Shown piece by piece: positions 32,988 through 44,451 of a stretch of 64,000 nucleotides of DNA. Position 1 is the stretch's first letter, and the number at the start of each line of letters is the position of its first letter. This DNA comes from Apoderus coryli (lineage: Eukaryota > Arthropoda > Insecta > Coleoptera > Attelabidae). The notes below the pieces were generated by a model. The model ran no database searches, was not told the origin of the DNA, and saw only the letters and a list, made by a program, of their open reading frames with translations. Both the position numbers and the translations under genes were made by a program. The stretch lies in the NCBI GenBank assembly GCA_911728435.2, contig OU452201.1, positions 16,678,001 through 16,742,000 on the forward strand, written 5' to 3'.

Positions 32988-33710
32988 TGTATAAAGGTAG
33001 AGGGTGTTTCATTAACAATGTGACAACCCTTACCTGGAGATACCATGGGTCAAATAATGATGATTTAGGAAATAGAGGGTGATTAATGTTATTATTTTAT
33101 TTGGTTTTTTTACCAGTAATTATCAAACTTCTTGGGCTATCGACTTTGAAATTGGCAGCTTTATGTTTTTTGGTATTAAAAAAATGAATATGTTAATTTT
33201 TTACGTTGCTCATACAGGGCGCTAGTATATGTAATGCTAAATAGGTTTTAAAGAGCAGCATTTTTGTCGTGAAAAGTTAATTCTTGTTCATTTTCGATAA
33301 AAAACGATTTAATGCAGATTATATTTTCATCCTAGAAAGAAAACTACTTAGATAAGGTTTTGTTAAAAAATCATTACAATTATCTTGAAAATTTAAAAAT
33401 ATATATAGTTGTCTGACCACTATGAAGATTAGTAAACTCCGAAATTTTCAAAGCTTTTTACTACGTAAAAATAGGTGGCGTTAGACGTTAGAAAAGATCT
33501 GTGGGTATTCTTGTCACAGCAAAAACATATATTTATGCTGTGACCATGGTGTATATGAAAATTGAATATCTCACTGATAGTTAAGAAAATTACTATTTAA
33601 AAAAAATGCCTAATACCTAAGCAAGTTTTACCACTAAAATGGGAAGTAACAAAACAAATTGAAAATTTTGCGGGATAGACAAATTAATTCTCTTGCTTAG
33701 AAGCCATATG
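32988..33710. other. AT-rich DNA, no gene seen
   Basis: No recognised motif. A GAGGGTGTTTCATTAACAATG sequence near 33003 could be a decayed transposon tip. Confidence 0.4.
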
Positions 33711-34443
33711 TATAGGGTGTCCCAAAATTAACGCAAGATTTGATTTGCCGGGCGTAAAGTATTGGCAACCGTAAAAACAAAACAAATCGACATCTGACAG
33801 TTTATTTAGTAAAAATGGAGCGTCACACGATAGAACAACGCGTCTTCATTATAAAACAATATTGCTTGGCGGCCGCAGTTCGAAAATTTAATACAAAATA
33901 TGGTCGGTATAGTGTTCTAACTTCGTGAACTGTGAAGAAATTAATTGAAAAATTCCGGGAGACAGGATCCGTTGGAGACGCCAAACACACTGGGCGTCCA
34001 AAAACAAACTGTTCAAATGTCAATATCGAAGCAGTGCGTGAGGGTGTCGGCGACAATCCAGGAACCTCAATTCGGCGTCGTGGACAATAATTGCAAATTG
34101 CAAGAAGCTCACTAGAGATCTGTGCGTCCATGCTTACAAAATTCAATAAACACAACAACTGAAGCCTAAGGACCATCCACAGCGAAGAAAGTTGGCGCAG
34201 AATGGGTATTCAGCATCACTAAAGGAGGAGATTCGACGCTGCATCAACGAAATTCTGCCACATTTATGCAGAATGGTAATGGAAAATTTCGACAAACGAG
34301 TGCGTATGTGTATGCAAAGCCATTTTGTCCGTTGTGTTATCCTATGTACTTTATGATTCAGTAAAAAACTTACAATCAAAAGACTAAAAACTGTGTTTTC
34401 TTTTTAATTCAAATCTTGCGTTAATTTTAGGATTCTCTTTATA
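33711..34443 (+). mobile_element. Internally deleted Tc1/mariner-superfamily transposon
   Basis: The tips AGGGTGTCCCAAAATTAACG at the left and CGTTAATTTTAGGATTCTCT at the right are inverted copies, continuing inward with CAAGATTTGA, and TA lies at both edges as expected for this superfamily. The element is about 730 bp. Inside is a transposase N-terminal half and a short C-terminal tail, with the middle third (catalytic core) gone. It is thus a deletion derivative halfway to a MITE. Confidence 0.8.
33815..34320 (+). pseudogene. DUF4817-type mariner transposase remnant
   Basis: From ATG 33815 the frame reads MERHTIEQRVFIIKQYCLAA, then LIEKFRETGSVGDAKHTGRP (HTH-linker) and VREGVGDNPGTSIRRRGQ (second HTH). 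After stops comes a KPKDH-equivalent and LKEEIRRCINEILP near the end. These match, in order, the N-terminal and extreme C-terminal parts of insect transposases annotated with DUF4817. TGA and TAA stops interrupt it and the DDE region is deleted. The minus-strand frames are shadows. Confidence 0.75.
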
Positions 34444-35401
34444 AAGGCAGTAAATTAATAAGGAATTTGCTTTTAACAGCAGAGAACAGAGAATAATATT
34501 TAGTTGAGGAACCCAGGAATAAAATAAACTGACTAGTTAAAGCTTTTGTTCAATGACAAATAATTAACTTTTTTTAGTTCGCTTGATTAACGCCAAGATT
34601 GTTTAAAAAATCGATTGAAGGTAATGTAAATGCAAAGAGTCGAGCTTCTCCTTAGTTGTTTACGATCTTTTTTTAGTGACTACGTTCCGCAGAAAGTATA
34701 GACAAAAAAGAAATGTTTAATTATCATTGGACATTTCAATACACCTACAAGAAACAGTACAATCAGTGACAAGATCTAAAGTACGAGGATTGTCACGATG
34801 AAGGTTCATTGTCGATATGGCATACTATATTCCTACGTAAAAATTCAGTAGCATTTATTTACAGGAGGTCTCTGTAATTTTTTTTTTAGATTGTTGAGGT
34901 CTTTTGTTTGTCAAAGATTATATACCTAGTTAACTTGCACCTTTTTTAAGGTCTTTAATTGTACAAGCAAATATAAATAGTATTGAATTTTATTTAGAAT
35001 AAAAAAATACATTTCCCATTTTTTATAACCAAATTACTAGTCAAAACGCTAAACAAACTTTATACTATATCCGCCTCTAATATATGGATACTTATTTTCG
35101 TTAATTATTATTGAGCAATCAAAAGAACATGCCTGTCTGTCTGGTGGTCTAAATCAACACAAATACGGCTTGAGCCCATCATAATTTTCAATCAGCTTGA
35201 CATTAATTAGTTGATGGCTAATAAATATATTCCTAAGCGACTTGAACAATTTGCAAATGATTTTTCCATCTCATTTGCGTTTTGAATACCGACTGGTTTT
35301 GTTAGTTTTTTATTCTTCTTCTGTAAATTGAAATACAAAAATCGTTAATTTTAAACGGCTACTTTAGTGGTACAGTATGAGCATTGATGATAACACATTT
35401 G
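34444..35401. other. AT-rich DNA, no gene seen
   Basis: No recognisable coding or RNA motif. Confidence 0.45.
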
Positions 35402-35591
35402 TCTTCTTCTTCTTCTTATTGCGCCGTCTCCATTCGAAGGTTGGCGATCCAACTGGCAATAATTACTCGTGACAGCTACTCTGGAGATTTCGGAGGATGT
35501 TTTACTGAGCCATCAACGTAGGTCCTTGAGCCAGGAATTCTGCCTTTTCCCCTGATGATCAACCGAAGTATTTGATATCTATCTCTCATTC

Positions 35592-36541
35592 TACAAGGTG
35601 TTTCTAAAATAGGTGATCAAAATTTGTGTGCGAATTGGTGACGTCTAATCATGAAAAAAGCCTAAATTGTTATTTTTCGAAAATACCTTATTTACAAAGA
35701 TACAGGGTGTTAAAGATGACTGCCTGAGGACGATTTTTTTGAAATATTTGCGAACCGAGTAAAGATGAATTAATCAAATGTAGCATATTTATTCACCCAG
35801 TTAAATGTCGTAAACTGACATGTAATTGAATAAAAAAGGATGACCATAGGTGGGTAAACGGGTGCGACCCTTGCCTTAATTATAACCTAACTTTTTTTTC
35901 TTGTGACTTTTATTCCATTTGTGTCAAAAATGTGATAAAATAAAGTTTTCTACGTAAAAAAGGTATAGTTGTTTTTTCTCGAAAAACTTAAAGGGTTTCG
36001 AGAAATTTGGGTTTTAAAATTTTAGGACAAAACTGGTCCTTAGTACACAGCATTATTAATAAAATTTTGGAAAACTTTTCGTTGGCAAACTGTATTTCAA
36101 TATCAAAATTAATGCTGTGTACTAAGGACCAGTTTTGTCCTAAAATTTTCAAACTCGAATTTCTCGAAAACCTTTAAGTTTTTCGAGAAAAAACAAGTAT
36201 CCCTTTTTTATGTACAAAACTTTATTTCACACACATTTTTGAAATGGAATAAAAGTCACAAGAAAAGAAGGATAGGTTATATAATTATAACTTGCCTTAA
36301 TAGGCAAGGGTACCCCCATTTACCCGCCTATGGTCATGGTTTTGTATTCAATTTCATGTCAGTTTACGACATTTAACTGGGTGAATAAATATGCTACATT
36401 TGATTAATTCATCTTTACTCGGTTCGCAAATATTTCAAAAAAATCGTCCTCAGGACATTTCTAAAAATTACAATTTAGGTTTTTTTCATGATTAGTCGTT
36501 CGCTCACACAATTTTGACCACCTATTTTAGAAATACCTTAT
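35592..36541. mobile_element. Foldback element with ~450-bp inverted arms, nested in RTE copy
   Basis: Outer ends read AAGGTGTTTCTAAAATAGGTG on the left and its inverted form CACCTATTTTAGAAATACCTT on the right. Arms 35592-36058 and 36108-36541 match along their lengths, apart from about 50 extra bases in the left arm. The spacer is about 50 bp. There is no coding motif. The element would form a very long hairpin when single stranded. Its insertion into an RTE remnant dates it as younger than that remnant. Confidence 0.75.
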
Positions 36542-36587
36542 TTTGCGCTCTTTGATTGTAAGCATCAGCTCCTTGTTTTTCTGCATT

Positions 36588-36906
36588 CTATTGAGAGCCT
36601 CGGTGTTTCTTACTTTTTCGATCCAGGCTATGCATTTCGAAAGCTTCAATGCGTTTTTCTAGTGAGGGGTTGAGGGTCAAGCTGTCGTAGCCGTAGAGGA
36701 GGATGGAGATTCGAATTCTAAGACCTAAGGTCACGCCTAGTAAAGATGTTCTGCATGTCAATAAACATCCTTCTGGCCTGTTCAAATCTTGATAGTACCT
36801 CTTTCGTCGAATCGCAACTACTACACACCAGTGCCCCTAGATATCTGAAGGGTGATATCTGCCTAACGATTTTATTATGTATACGGAGAGCAACTCTTCC
36901 GCCCAA
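36588..36906 (-). pseudogene. RTE-type RT C-terminal remnant
   Basis: Minus-strand frames give PFRYLGALVCSSCDSTKEVL, SRFEQARRMF and MQNIFTRRDL, then in another frame RIRISILLYGYDSLTLNPSL and EKRIEAFEMHSL. These are typical of the region after the RT palm in RTE elements (F.YLG......E...R...AR..F, LLYG.E.W.L......I.AFEMW). At least one frameshift. Same general family as 22915-23265 by motif order, though not obviously the same subfamily. Confidence 0.7.
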
Positions 36907-37599
36907 AGTAGTTGGCCAGTAAATGGGGGATTATTTATTTCGGAAATCATTTGGTCGCCAGAGCCAGTCAGTTATCTAGCAGGGTGCACCGGATGACCAC
37001 GGTCATCGCACGCCCAAGTATGATTGACATTTGGGCTGTTGTCTGTTTATTTCACACGTCGCCCCTTATTTGTCTTAAATGTCTAAAATTTTAAAATAAT
37101 TATTATTAATACATCCCTTCTATAAGGGTGCTTAACTGACGACCCTACGCTTAGAGACCATCGTCAAAGCGTTGCTGATTTACATGAAAATAATGACTGA
37201 CGCTAACAGAACAAAATATTCTCCTACTGGCATTTTGGTGTTATTTTCGTATTAATTTTCCTGCTTTTTAAGAATGCATTAATTCTATGAGTACATAGGG
37301 TTAAACACATCGGTATTTCCCTTAGGTCTATAAGAGTCTTCGTTCCCCTGTATTAAAAACCAGGTGCCATGCACATTTTAAATTAATTTTCTGACAAGTT
37401 GTTCTACCCTAAGTACCCCACAATATTAGTAGTCTCTCACCCTCTCTCTCTCTTTGTCTGTGATCCTTAATTCAATTTAGCACCGTATGTCTCTGGAATA
37501 ACCTATTAAATTAAGTTGATGGTTGTGTGTACCAACATTCTCCACTTCGCAATTCTCATGTGTGACAAATAGAAGAACCCACCAACCGTAGGATTACAT
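36907..37599. other. Intergenic DNA, no gene seen
   Basis: No recognised motif. A short (TC)n stretch lies near 37436-37456. Confidence 0.45.
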
Positions 37600-37970
37600 A
37601 TGAAAAAAATACAAAAAAATACAGAAATAAAAAAGTTTTAGTTTTAGTTGCTGCGTATATTTTTTTTGCCAACAATTTTTATAACGCCACTGCATTTCAT
37701 AATTTTGATCTAGTTAGAGCCATATAAGCTCCCTATTTCTACCAATAACGCTGCCAAATTTCAGAGAAATCGGTTAGGAGATATTTGATTTGATATTAAA
37801 GAAAAAACCGTTATTTACAAAAAAAAACTTTAACACATTATATCTTAGAAACAATGCATTTCCGGGCGTATGTTTATGGGAATGTTTTTTCATAAATGAC
37901 CTGAGAAATCTCCCCCTTAAATATTGCCGCCAATTTTTGGAAGACCCTGTATACTGGCGCACAGCTCAAT
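37600..37970 (+). repeat. Solo terminal repeat of the Tc-like element
   Basis: This matches 58405-58725 (3' end of copy 2) and 12100-12360 (outer flank of copy 1): the same AATTTTGATCTAGTTAGAGC, then GAAATCGGT.AGGAGATA, an ACCGTTATTTACAAAAAA run and the closing AATATTGCCGC...CCTGTATA tip. No transposase sequence is attached, so this is a solo or relic end. Confidence 0.7.
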
Positions 37971-38086
37971 ATCACGAAACAAGTAGGTATACGTGTAATG
38001 TAACAATTTGAACAGAATCTGAAGAAGGAAGTAACAAACACAATTTTTTGATGAGAAGTTACAATTTTATAACTACTACTACTACT

Positions 38087-38406
38087 CAGGGCCATAGCTA
38101 GGGGGGGTCATTTGGGGGCAATGCCCGTCCTTAATAACGTATGTCACAATTATCAATCCATCAATCCGATAAAAAAAAAACAAACTTAGTATAGGTATAG
38201 CGATTTCCCGAAAATCAAAATACTTTAAATATTAATAATTCGTTTTTTATTTGTTTATATATTTATTTATATTTTATTTTACTTGTAATTATTTTTTTAC
38301 GTTTTTGTTACCGAAAAATCGGCGACCCGGTGGGATTGCGAAAAACGTACGCCGTACTTCAAATTTTTGATGGCCGAATTCAAATTCCGTTCTAGCTACG
38401 GCCCTG
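38087..38406. mobile_element. hAT-type MITE with 8-bp target duplication
   Basis: The 320-bp element begins CAGGGCCATAGCTAGG and ends CTAGCTACGGCCCTG, an inverted pair. It is flanked by identical 8-bp CTACTACT copies at 38079-38086 and 38407-38414. An 8-bp duplication with a CAGGG-type tip is the signature of hAT transposition. No coding capacity. The duplication lies within a (CTA)n tract, so it is partly degenerate as evidence, but the TIR pairing is clear. Confidence 0.8.
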
Positions 38407-38414
38407 CTACTACT

Positions 38415-40514
38415 TATCACTTTTTTCAATTGAATTGAATTTGACCTAACCTGTGCGCATGCTGAACTAAATAATGTAATAATAATAATGGATTATATGA
38501 TATCTAAGGTTGTCCAAATTTCTTTAGTATAATCTTATCTCCCCCCATTTTATGTAAATGTTCAGAAAAGTGTGTCTATATGTACATACTTAACTCATAT
38601 ACTTATCTATGCATACTGATATCAGGACGATTTCGTTTTGCATAATACAAGCCTAGTCTTAGCTACTTTTAACTGTGCCAACTTTGATCTTGATGTGATG
38701 CCACTGACGCCTTCACTCTCGTTGATTAATTCACCTTTAACTGACAACCAAGGCCATTATACAAAACAGGCTTGCGAACAAAATAATCATACATACAATT
38801 TAATACAGAAATCTAGGTCTGAACAGTGGCTTTAAGAAGTAACCTTACGAGTTTAAAATTTGTCTCGTGGCATATTGTATTATACAGGGCTATCCACGAG
38901 ATGGTATACAATAAATTAACTCAGTTCTCTATGTTTTATTTTAGACAAGTACTTCATAATCATGACAATACATTTTTAGAAATTTTTTCTCAAAAATCAT
39001 TTTGACTAGATTTATATACAATTCAGGGAGAGATTCAAAATTTCTAAGGACATTTTGATGGTTGTAAGCAACTGAATAATATTATAGGATCATTAACTAT
39101 TAAGATCCAATGACGATAGCGGTAATTCTGCAATCTGGGGATGGTTTATCGATATATACGAGATCCTATGTTTTTCTCTAGAACGAATAGTGTTTGTGTA
39201 TCAAGTTAGTTAAATTGAATGGTTTTGTTGTTAGCGTTCCACTCTGTATGTGGACTAGTATATAATATATTATGCTATTTAAAAAATATTGAAAAAATGT
39301 AACTTTATCGTTTTAAGTTGTTTTTAAAGGAAAAAAGTCATAGATAAACTATTAATACATACATTAATTAATACAAAACCTTATTATATTTAGTACAGAA
39401 ATAAGTTGTGGGATGTTAAAGTAAAGCAATAGAAAAAAGCCTCGTAGCCTTGTTTATTTCAATAAAGAAATTCCAAATGAGAAAAGATGTATAGATGCGC
39501 GTTATATTAAATAAAAGTGAATTTATTTCAGAAACAAAAATCAATTTGCACTCTGATAATCTATAATTTTCGTCCACCAGTGCTGCGACGTAGACCCAGC
39601 GCCGCAAATTACAAATTACTTGAGATTGTCAACAAAATATGAAAGGGAGCAAAAAAACTGATATATTCTTGATTTTGTACAAAATTGCATTCTGACTTTT
39701 ACCCAAGCCTGTAATCTGTTGTGATGTTTTAGCACCAAAGTGAAAAATATCCGAAAAGATAATATAATTTCAAAAGAGAATTACTTTGTGAATCACGGGA
39801 AACACTGAATAATTTTCAAAGGCAAAACTGGGAGAAAAGGGGATGTAATTTAAAAGTTATTGCGCGAAGCTTTGTATAAAGCGTTGGATAAACAATTTTT
39901 TATTTTGAATTTTTTTGATAACTGGAAAAATAAAAAATAAAAGATATATAAATATGATGATAAATAAAAAAGATGAGTGTTGAGTTTTTTTTAAACATTA
40001 ATAACAAGTTATACGTGATAATGTTAAAGTTTTATATTGAAATTAGTTACGTATTTGAAAAAATGTGTAATCAAATTGAAATATCAAACATTTATATTAT
40101 TCTTTTGAATTACATCTATTTATAGTCCAGGACTTGGCGTCGAATATGTTCAAGAGTTCTCGGAGGCCTAATATTTTCAGGTTAGGTTGCATTTTAGGGA
40201 TGAAAAATAACTGTAGAGTCAACACTTCTCTCATCCTTAAACTATTTGCTTCAACATATTAATGAAAAGTCTGCAGTTAATGAAGGAAACAATCAAGCTC
40301 ATTTGTGATAGGACCACGTCATTCAGCAGCCAATAGAAGCGAGAATTGTAACTCCGAGCATTTACTCAAAACATATCATTAATTTGATATAAAAAAATAA
40401 TTTTTATAAAAAAAAATTAAAAAAATGATGTATTTAGCAAAGTATTAATTCGTACATAGTGCTTGGTTTGCCAGCAAAAACAATTTACACTCCTGACCCA
40501 TAAGGAAAGTATTG
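38415..40514. other. AT-rich DNA, no gene seen
   Basis: About 2.1 kb with no recognisable protein or RNA motif on either strand. Frames of 60-65 codons are random-looking. Confidence 0.5.
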
Positions 40515-41430
40515 TGAACGCGCTAAAAAAAATTGAGATAAAGATGGATATAACCATCTTGAAGTTCCTTGAGATGCTTAAGACCATTTCCAGATGGAAG
40601 TATGTCTGTCTGTATGTATTCGTTCATAATAGCGCCTAATTTTTTATAGTTGTGATAGAAAATATCCTAAAAAATGTTACATTAAAGAATTGGTTGACAA
40701 AGGCGTTCACAAAAGTGTAAAAAGGGGTCAAAAATTAAAAAATACTAGAAAAATTGACTAATTTCATAATTTTGATATAAAACAACCCACAGAATGTAAC
40801 ATAAAAGAACTTGTTTACATAGGCGCTCATAAATAGTAGAAAAAGGGTGAACAAAATTAAACTGTAAAAATGATATATTTACCCTTTTAAGTAGTTGAAT
40901 TGGTATTTAGAATACACGACAAAAAATTCTGTACCATGTTGTCCGTGAAAAGTCTAAAACAGGGTCACAAAAATCTGTATCCACGATAACTCAAACACAC
41001 ACTTTTTTCAAAATGTGTTAGAAAAGGACTTCTGGATAATTCTAGGTGTTGGTCAACTTTTGGAAATCATTGAGCGTAGGCAAGAGGTTTAACAAAGGGT
41101 TCAAAAATGTATAGTTCTTAAACATATCCGAAATATTCAATAATTTTCCATTGATTTAATAGAATATAACCTAAAACATTGAACATAAAAAATAGGCGTC
41201 CGAAAAGAGTGTAAAAAAGGTTAAACATAGCAGAAATATTCAGTAGTTTTGATAGAATATAACCTATGAAATGTATCATAAAAAATTTGCGTTCAAAAGC
41301 TTTCGTAAATAGTGAAAAAGGAGTCAAAATTATTCGAAATATGGAATAATAAAAAAAAGTGTAAATGACAAAAAGGTCACAGAAATATTAATTTTACAAT
41401 TAAATATGGATAGCTATTTGTGCCTCGAGG
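40515..41430. repeat. Third copy of the GGCGTTCG repeat fused to an inverted module
   Basis: Bases 40515-40640 are an inverted copy of the module also seen at 15781-15862, 50965-51060 and 55615-55705 (GGATATAACCATCTTGAAGT and neighbours). Immediately after it come ~140-bp units with GGCGTTCAC/GGCGCTCAT and AAAAAGGGGTCAAAA, as at 17862-19680, ending in the same AATATGGATAGCTATTTGTG CCTCGAGG sequence. No coding sequence. Confidence 0.6.
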
Positions 41431-41431
41431 C

Positions 41432-41665
41432 AATAAAACAATGCACATCGTCTCTACCAATATATTTAATTATTTAAAATAAAGTCGTTTCCATCTTCAG
41501 CTTTATTAGAACATTATTGAAAAATTTGTAGAGAGATTCATTAATAAATGAACTTTTCAATAATGTTCTAATAAAACTGAAGATGGAGGGGACTCCGAAA
41601 CATGTCCGTTTATTTTAAATAATTAAATATATTGGTGGAGGCGATGTGCATTGTTTTATTGTAAT
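41432..41665. mobile_element. Inverted PLE-end dimer with hammerhead
   Basis: Bases about 41432-41518 and 41552-41665 are inverted copies (CAATAAAACAATGCACATCG on the left, its complement on the right). The right arm holds a complete hammerhead core. In the left arm the equivalent stretch has lost stem II and part of stem III. This is a second, older example of the arrangement at 13831-14381. Confidence 0.65.
41566..41616 (+). ncRNA. Hammerhead ribozyme (PLE type)
   Basis: CTGAAGA (41577-41583), then a 4-bp stem II GGAG/CTCC closed by GGGA, GAAAC (41597-41601), and ACATGT leading to the cleavage triplet GTC (41604-41606). Stem III is a self-complementary ACATGU, too short to close alone, which suggests dimeric action as reported for minimal stem III hammerheads. 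Stem I can pair as TTTATT/AATAAA with a small bulge. All core bases are present. Confidence 0.7.
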
Positions 41666-41979
41666 TATATTCCACTCCACTGCATCATATGGATTACTAA
41701 TTCAAACAGTTTATTACGTTGTTATTTCTAATTTTTGAATAACGTAGTTAGGTAGTTGGATCAGTTTATAATGATATTATTGTTAGTGTTTTTTTTAGAT
41801 TTTAAATATTTGATCAAAACATTTCGTTACCCAGGTATAGTTTTTCCAGAGTTAATTTGGGCTCTTTACATTATAAAAGGGTATCGAATGCAGCATTTTT
41901 TGATACATTTCTCCCTCGTATCTAAGACATATAATAAATCATGCCTGCCAAAGGATACCGACAGTAATCAAAATAACTA
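41666..41979. other. AT-rich DNA, no gene seen
   Basis: An 81-codon frame crosses this stretch into the next element but has no family motif; I do not call it a gene. Confidence 0.4.
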
Positions 41980-42306
41980 CAGTGACTGGAAAAAGAATTG
42001 AGTTAATGATTAATCGAAAAAAAAGAGTTTGCAAATAAATATATGAATGAAACAAATAATTTTTGGCAACGTGATATGTTCTCAGATTAATCTAAATATA
42101 ATCGGATGGGCATCATATGGTATGGCGAAGACTTAATGTGGAATTTAAACAAGAAAATTTGTGTCCGACAGTAAAACACGGTGGCAAAATATTGTAACCA
42201 TCATTTGTTCAATAGTTTTTCGTAGATTAATAAAATGAAAGATCTATCAAATTAGATAATGATTTTTAATAAAACCTCAAGTGGATGAAAATTTTTGCAG
42301 TCACTG
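41980..42306 (+). mobile_element. Tc1-type transposon deletion derivative (327 bp)
   Basis: It is bounded by CAGTGACTGGAAAAA at the left and TTTTTGCAGTCACTG at the right, inverted, with TA at each edge (41978-41979 and 42307-42308). Within it, plus-strand translation shows NNFWQRDMFSD (equivalent to the FSDESKF block carrying a catalytic residue, with a stop replacing E) and KYNRMGIIWYGE, then ICVRQ with NTVAK equivalent to the PTVKHGGG block. So a middle piece of Tc1 transposase sits between intact tips. Confidence 0.75.
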
Positions 42307-42308
42307 TA

Positions 42309-43787
42309 TACAGTGACAGTGTATTGGACTGGCCCGACACGGTAGACCACACGAGCTGAACACGTTGGAAGTTTAAGCATCAAGATTTATATGAGCAAAG
42401 CCAGCGTCTTCTTCTAAATATTTATCAGTTAAGGTCTGAAAATAATGAAGTAACGAATACACAAAATTACAACATTTTTACGTTCTATAGAAAATGTCAC
42501 TGACTAAGTGAGTAAAATTTGATGTTAGTTTATAATATCAGAAGCATATTATTATAAATGTATCTATTTATATGCATAACAAGTATTAACAATAGTATTA
42601 ATTATTATAAAGGTATGTTCCTTGCTGTTCGAACACTGACTAGGTACATGTGCACCTATGTCTAAACTTCTAAAAACAAAAACAGTCTTTTTCAGCGTAG
42701 GTTTATATGTTGCCGTGTTGGAGCTGCAAGGAAAAATACAGTATACTTTTATACAAATGAACATGCAATTGTTAATACATAAAGGATTTTTAAAATATTG
42801 TAGCACATGTATTGTTATGAAAAGTTAAAGGGTGCGCCTATGGACGGCTACGGTAGGTATTGACATTACAAAGGGATATTGAGTTGTGGTTTTTTATATA
42901 ATTTTAAATTAAAATTAGAAACACTACACACTATAAATTATTGAGGCGATATCGCTAGTTCAACCTTCGGGAAAGTTTTGGGGTGACACAACCGATTTTT
43001 TTTCTGTATTTTCACTTCATTTCCGAAAAGACAAAATGTTTATACCTATACGTTTTTCAGACAATCGAATTTGCTACAAAACGTCTCCAAATCATATTTT
43101 CGATTCTAGCATAGTTCTAAAGATACTCGCGCTTGAATATAAAAATATTGAATATTGATTTTTGTTTTCACTAAGTATATCTGTGAAACTATGCCATATA
43201 GGAAAAAAAATCACTAGAGCTTCTGAAAGTTGCTTAGCAAAACAAAACGGCACTTTTATTCTCATTGAAAAAGCATCTATTAAAAAAAAACAATCAAAAC
43301 TGACCTATTCCAAAAATACATACTGTCAAAGTTAGGGTAAATTTATTTGCGCAGTGTACATTGTAGATCAAATAAAGTTATTAAATTAAAAATCCTTTAT
43401 CAGATAGTCGATTCCTATTAACATAATTATAATCTAATAAATTAAACTATAATCGCAGATGGTCGGAGATGGAAAATAAAATATTTGTACCTTTAAGCCA
43501 CATCTGTAATTCTAATACAGAACTACCTAATTATTGTTATTTCACGTGGTTTTAAAGACATATTTATTCGCATTTAAAATTATGAGGGCTTCATATAATA
43601 ATATACATACTGGAAATAAATATACATACATACTATATACAATTCTTTTCATTTTATTGATAAAATATTTGTATTTACAGAATTTATAGATAGCGAACCA
43701 GCAAAAGTATTTAAAATATTAGGTTAGACATATTTAGCGAATTAGTATCTTCCTATATATAAATCGGAGGCATGACTCTTTTCCTTT
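42309..43787. other. Intergenic DNA; inverted end of the CTTTCCCGAC repeat
   Basis: At 42960-43005 CTTCGGGAAAGTTTTGGGGT and GACACAACCGATTTTTTTTC form the inverted counterpart of the left end at 15253. No gene motif is visible elsewhere in the stretch. Confidence 0.45.
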
Positions 43788-43842
43788 TCTTCCACTGATG
43801 ATGGAACTAGATTGAATTCCGAAACATGTTTGGTCATTGTAT
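43788..43842 (+). ncRNA. Hammerhead ribozyme core (PLE type)
   Basis: CTGATGA (43795-43801), stem II GGAA/TTCC, GAAAC (43821-43825) and GTC (43833-43835) as a permissive cleavage triplet. The connecting ACATGTTTGGT matches the PLE copies at 13.9 and 14.3 kb, but here the triplet is GUC. Stem I pairing is poor by eye. The surrounding sequence resembles a PLE terminal repeat without coding DNA. Confidence 0.6.
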
Positions 43843-44451
43843 GGATTTCTATTAAATTTATTTTTGTGGAGATTCGATTTGTATTTCGTCACTAAAATTG
43901 CAACACCACTTAAGAATGAACTGTTTTTGTAAATTCATATAAGTTGTGTCAATACAAAAATATGTTTAAACTTAAAAGTAGAGTTAGTATTCTTGACTGG
44001 AGTGAAATTATTATTCTAATAAAAGTAAATAATTTTCATTAGCGTATAATCGTCTATTATAAATATAAGAACATCATACACTTCTTTGAAGACAAATATA
44101 ACTAAGAATTCTTTGTCGATCTTGAGGACAGTACTTTTAATACATTTTTCTTTCGATGTCTTCGGTTACCAATACAATATTGCGTTTAATTACAATTGAA
44201 ACATCTGAATTACAATTGGGGTTTTCTGAATTACATCTGATATATCTGATTTACAATTGAAACTTTCTGAATTACATTTGAAAAATCGGAATTACAGTAG
44301 GGGTTTACTCAATTACATTGCAGATGTCTGAATTACAATTGAAATGCTCTGAATAACAACAAGAAAAGTTGTAGTACCAGTTAAGCACTAAATATGCGTG
44401 TGGAACTATATACCGCAGATAAATGGAGAGTCTGGCTATCAACTACTACCG

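Larger units (their letters stand above)
35402..36906 (-). mobile_element. RTE-type LINE 3' portion split by a foldback element
   Basis: On the minus strand the C-terminal part of an RTE-like RT runs from 36906 to about 36545, is interrupted by a foldback element (36541-35592), and resumes at about 35590-35420 with RDRYQILRLIIRGKGRIPGS and ASWIANLRMETAQ before a GAAGAAGAAG tail. The two coding pieces fit on either side of the insertion as one protein order (LNRMQK-like, then RDRYQ). The catalytic RT motifs are missing (5' truncation). Confidence 0.75.

Noticed and set aside
33823..34379. Minus-strand open frames of 117 and 78 codons
   Set aside because: They are antisense shadows of the mariner-like transposase remnant on the plus strand.
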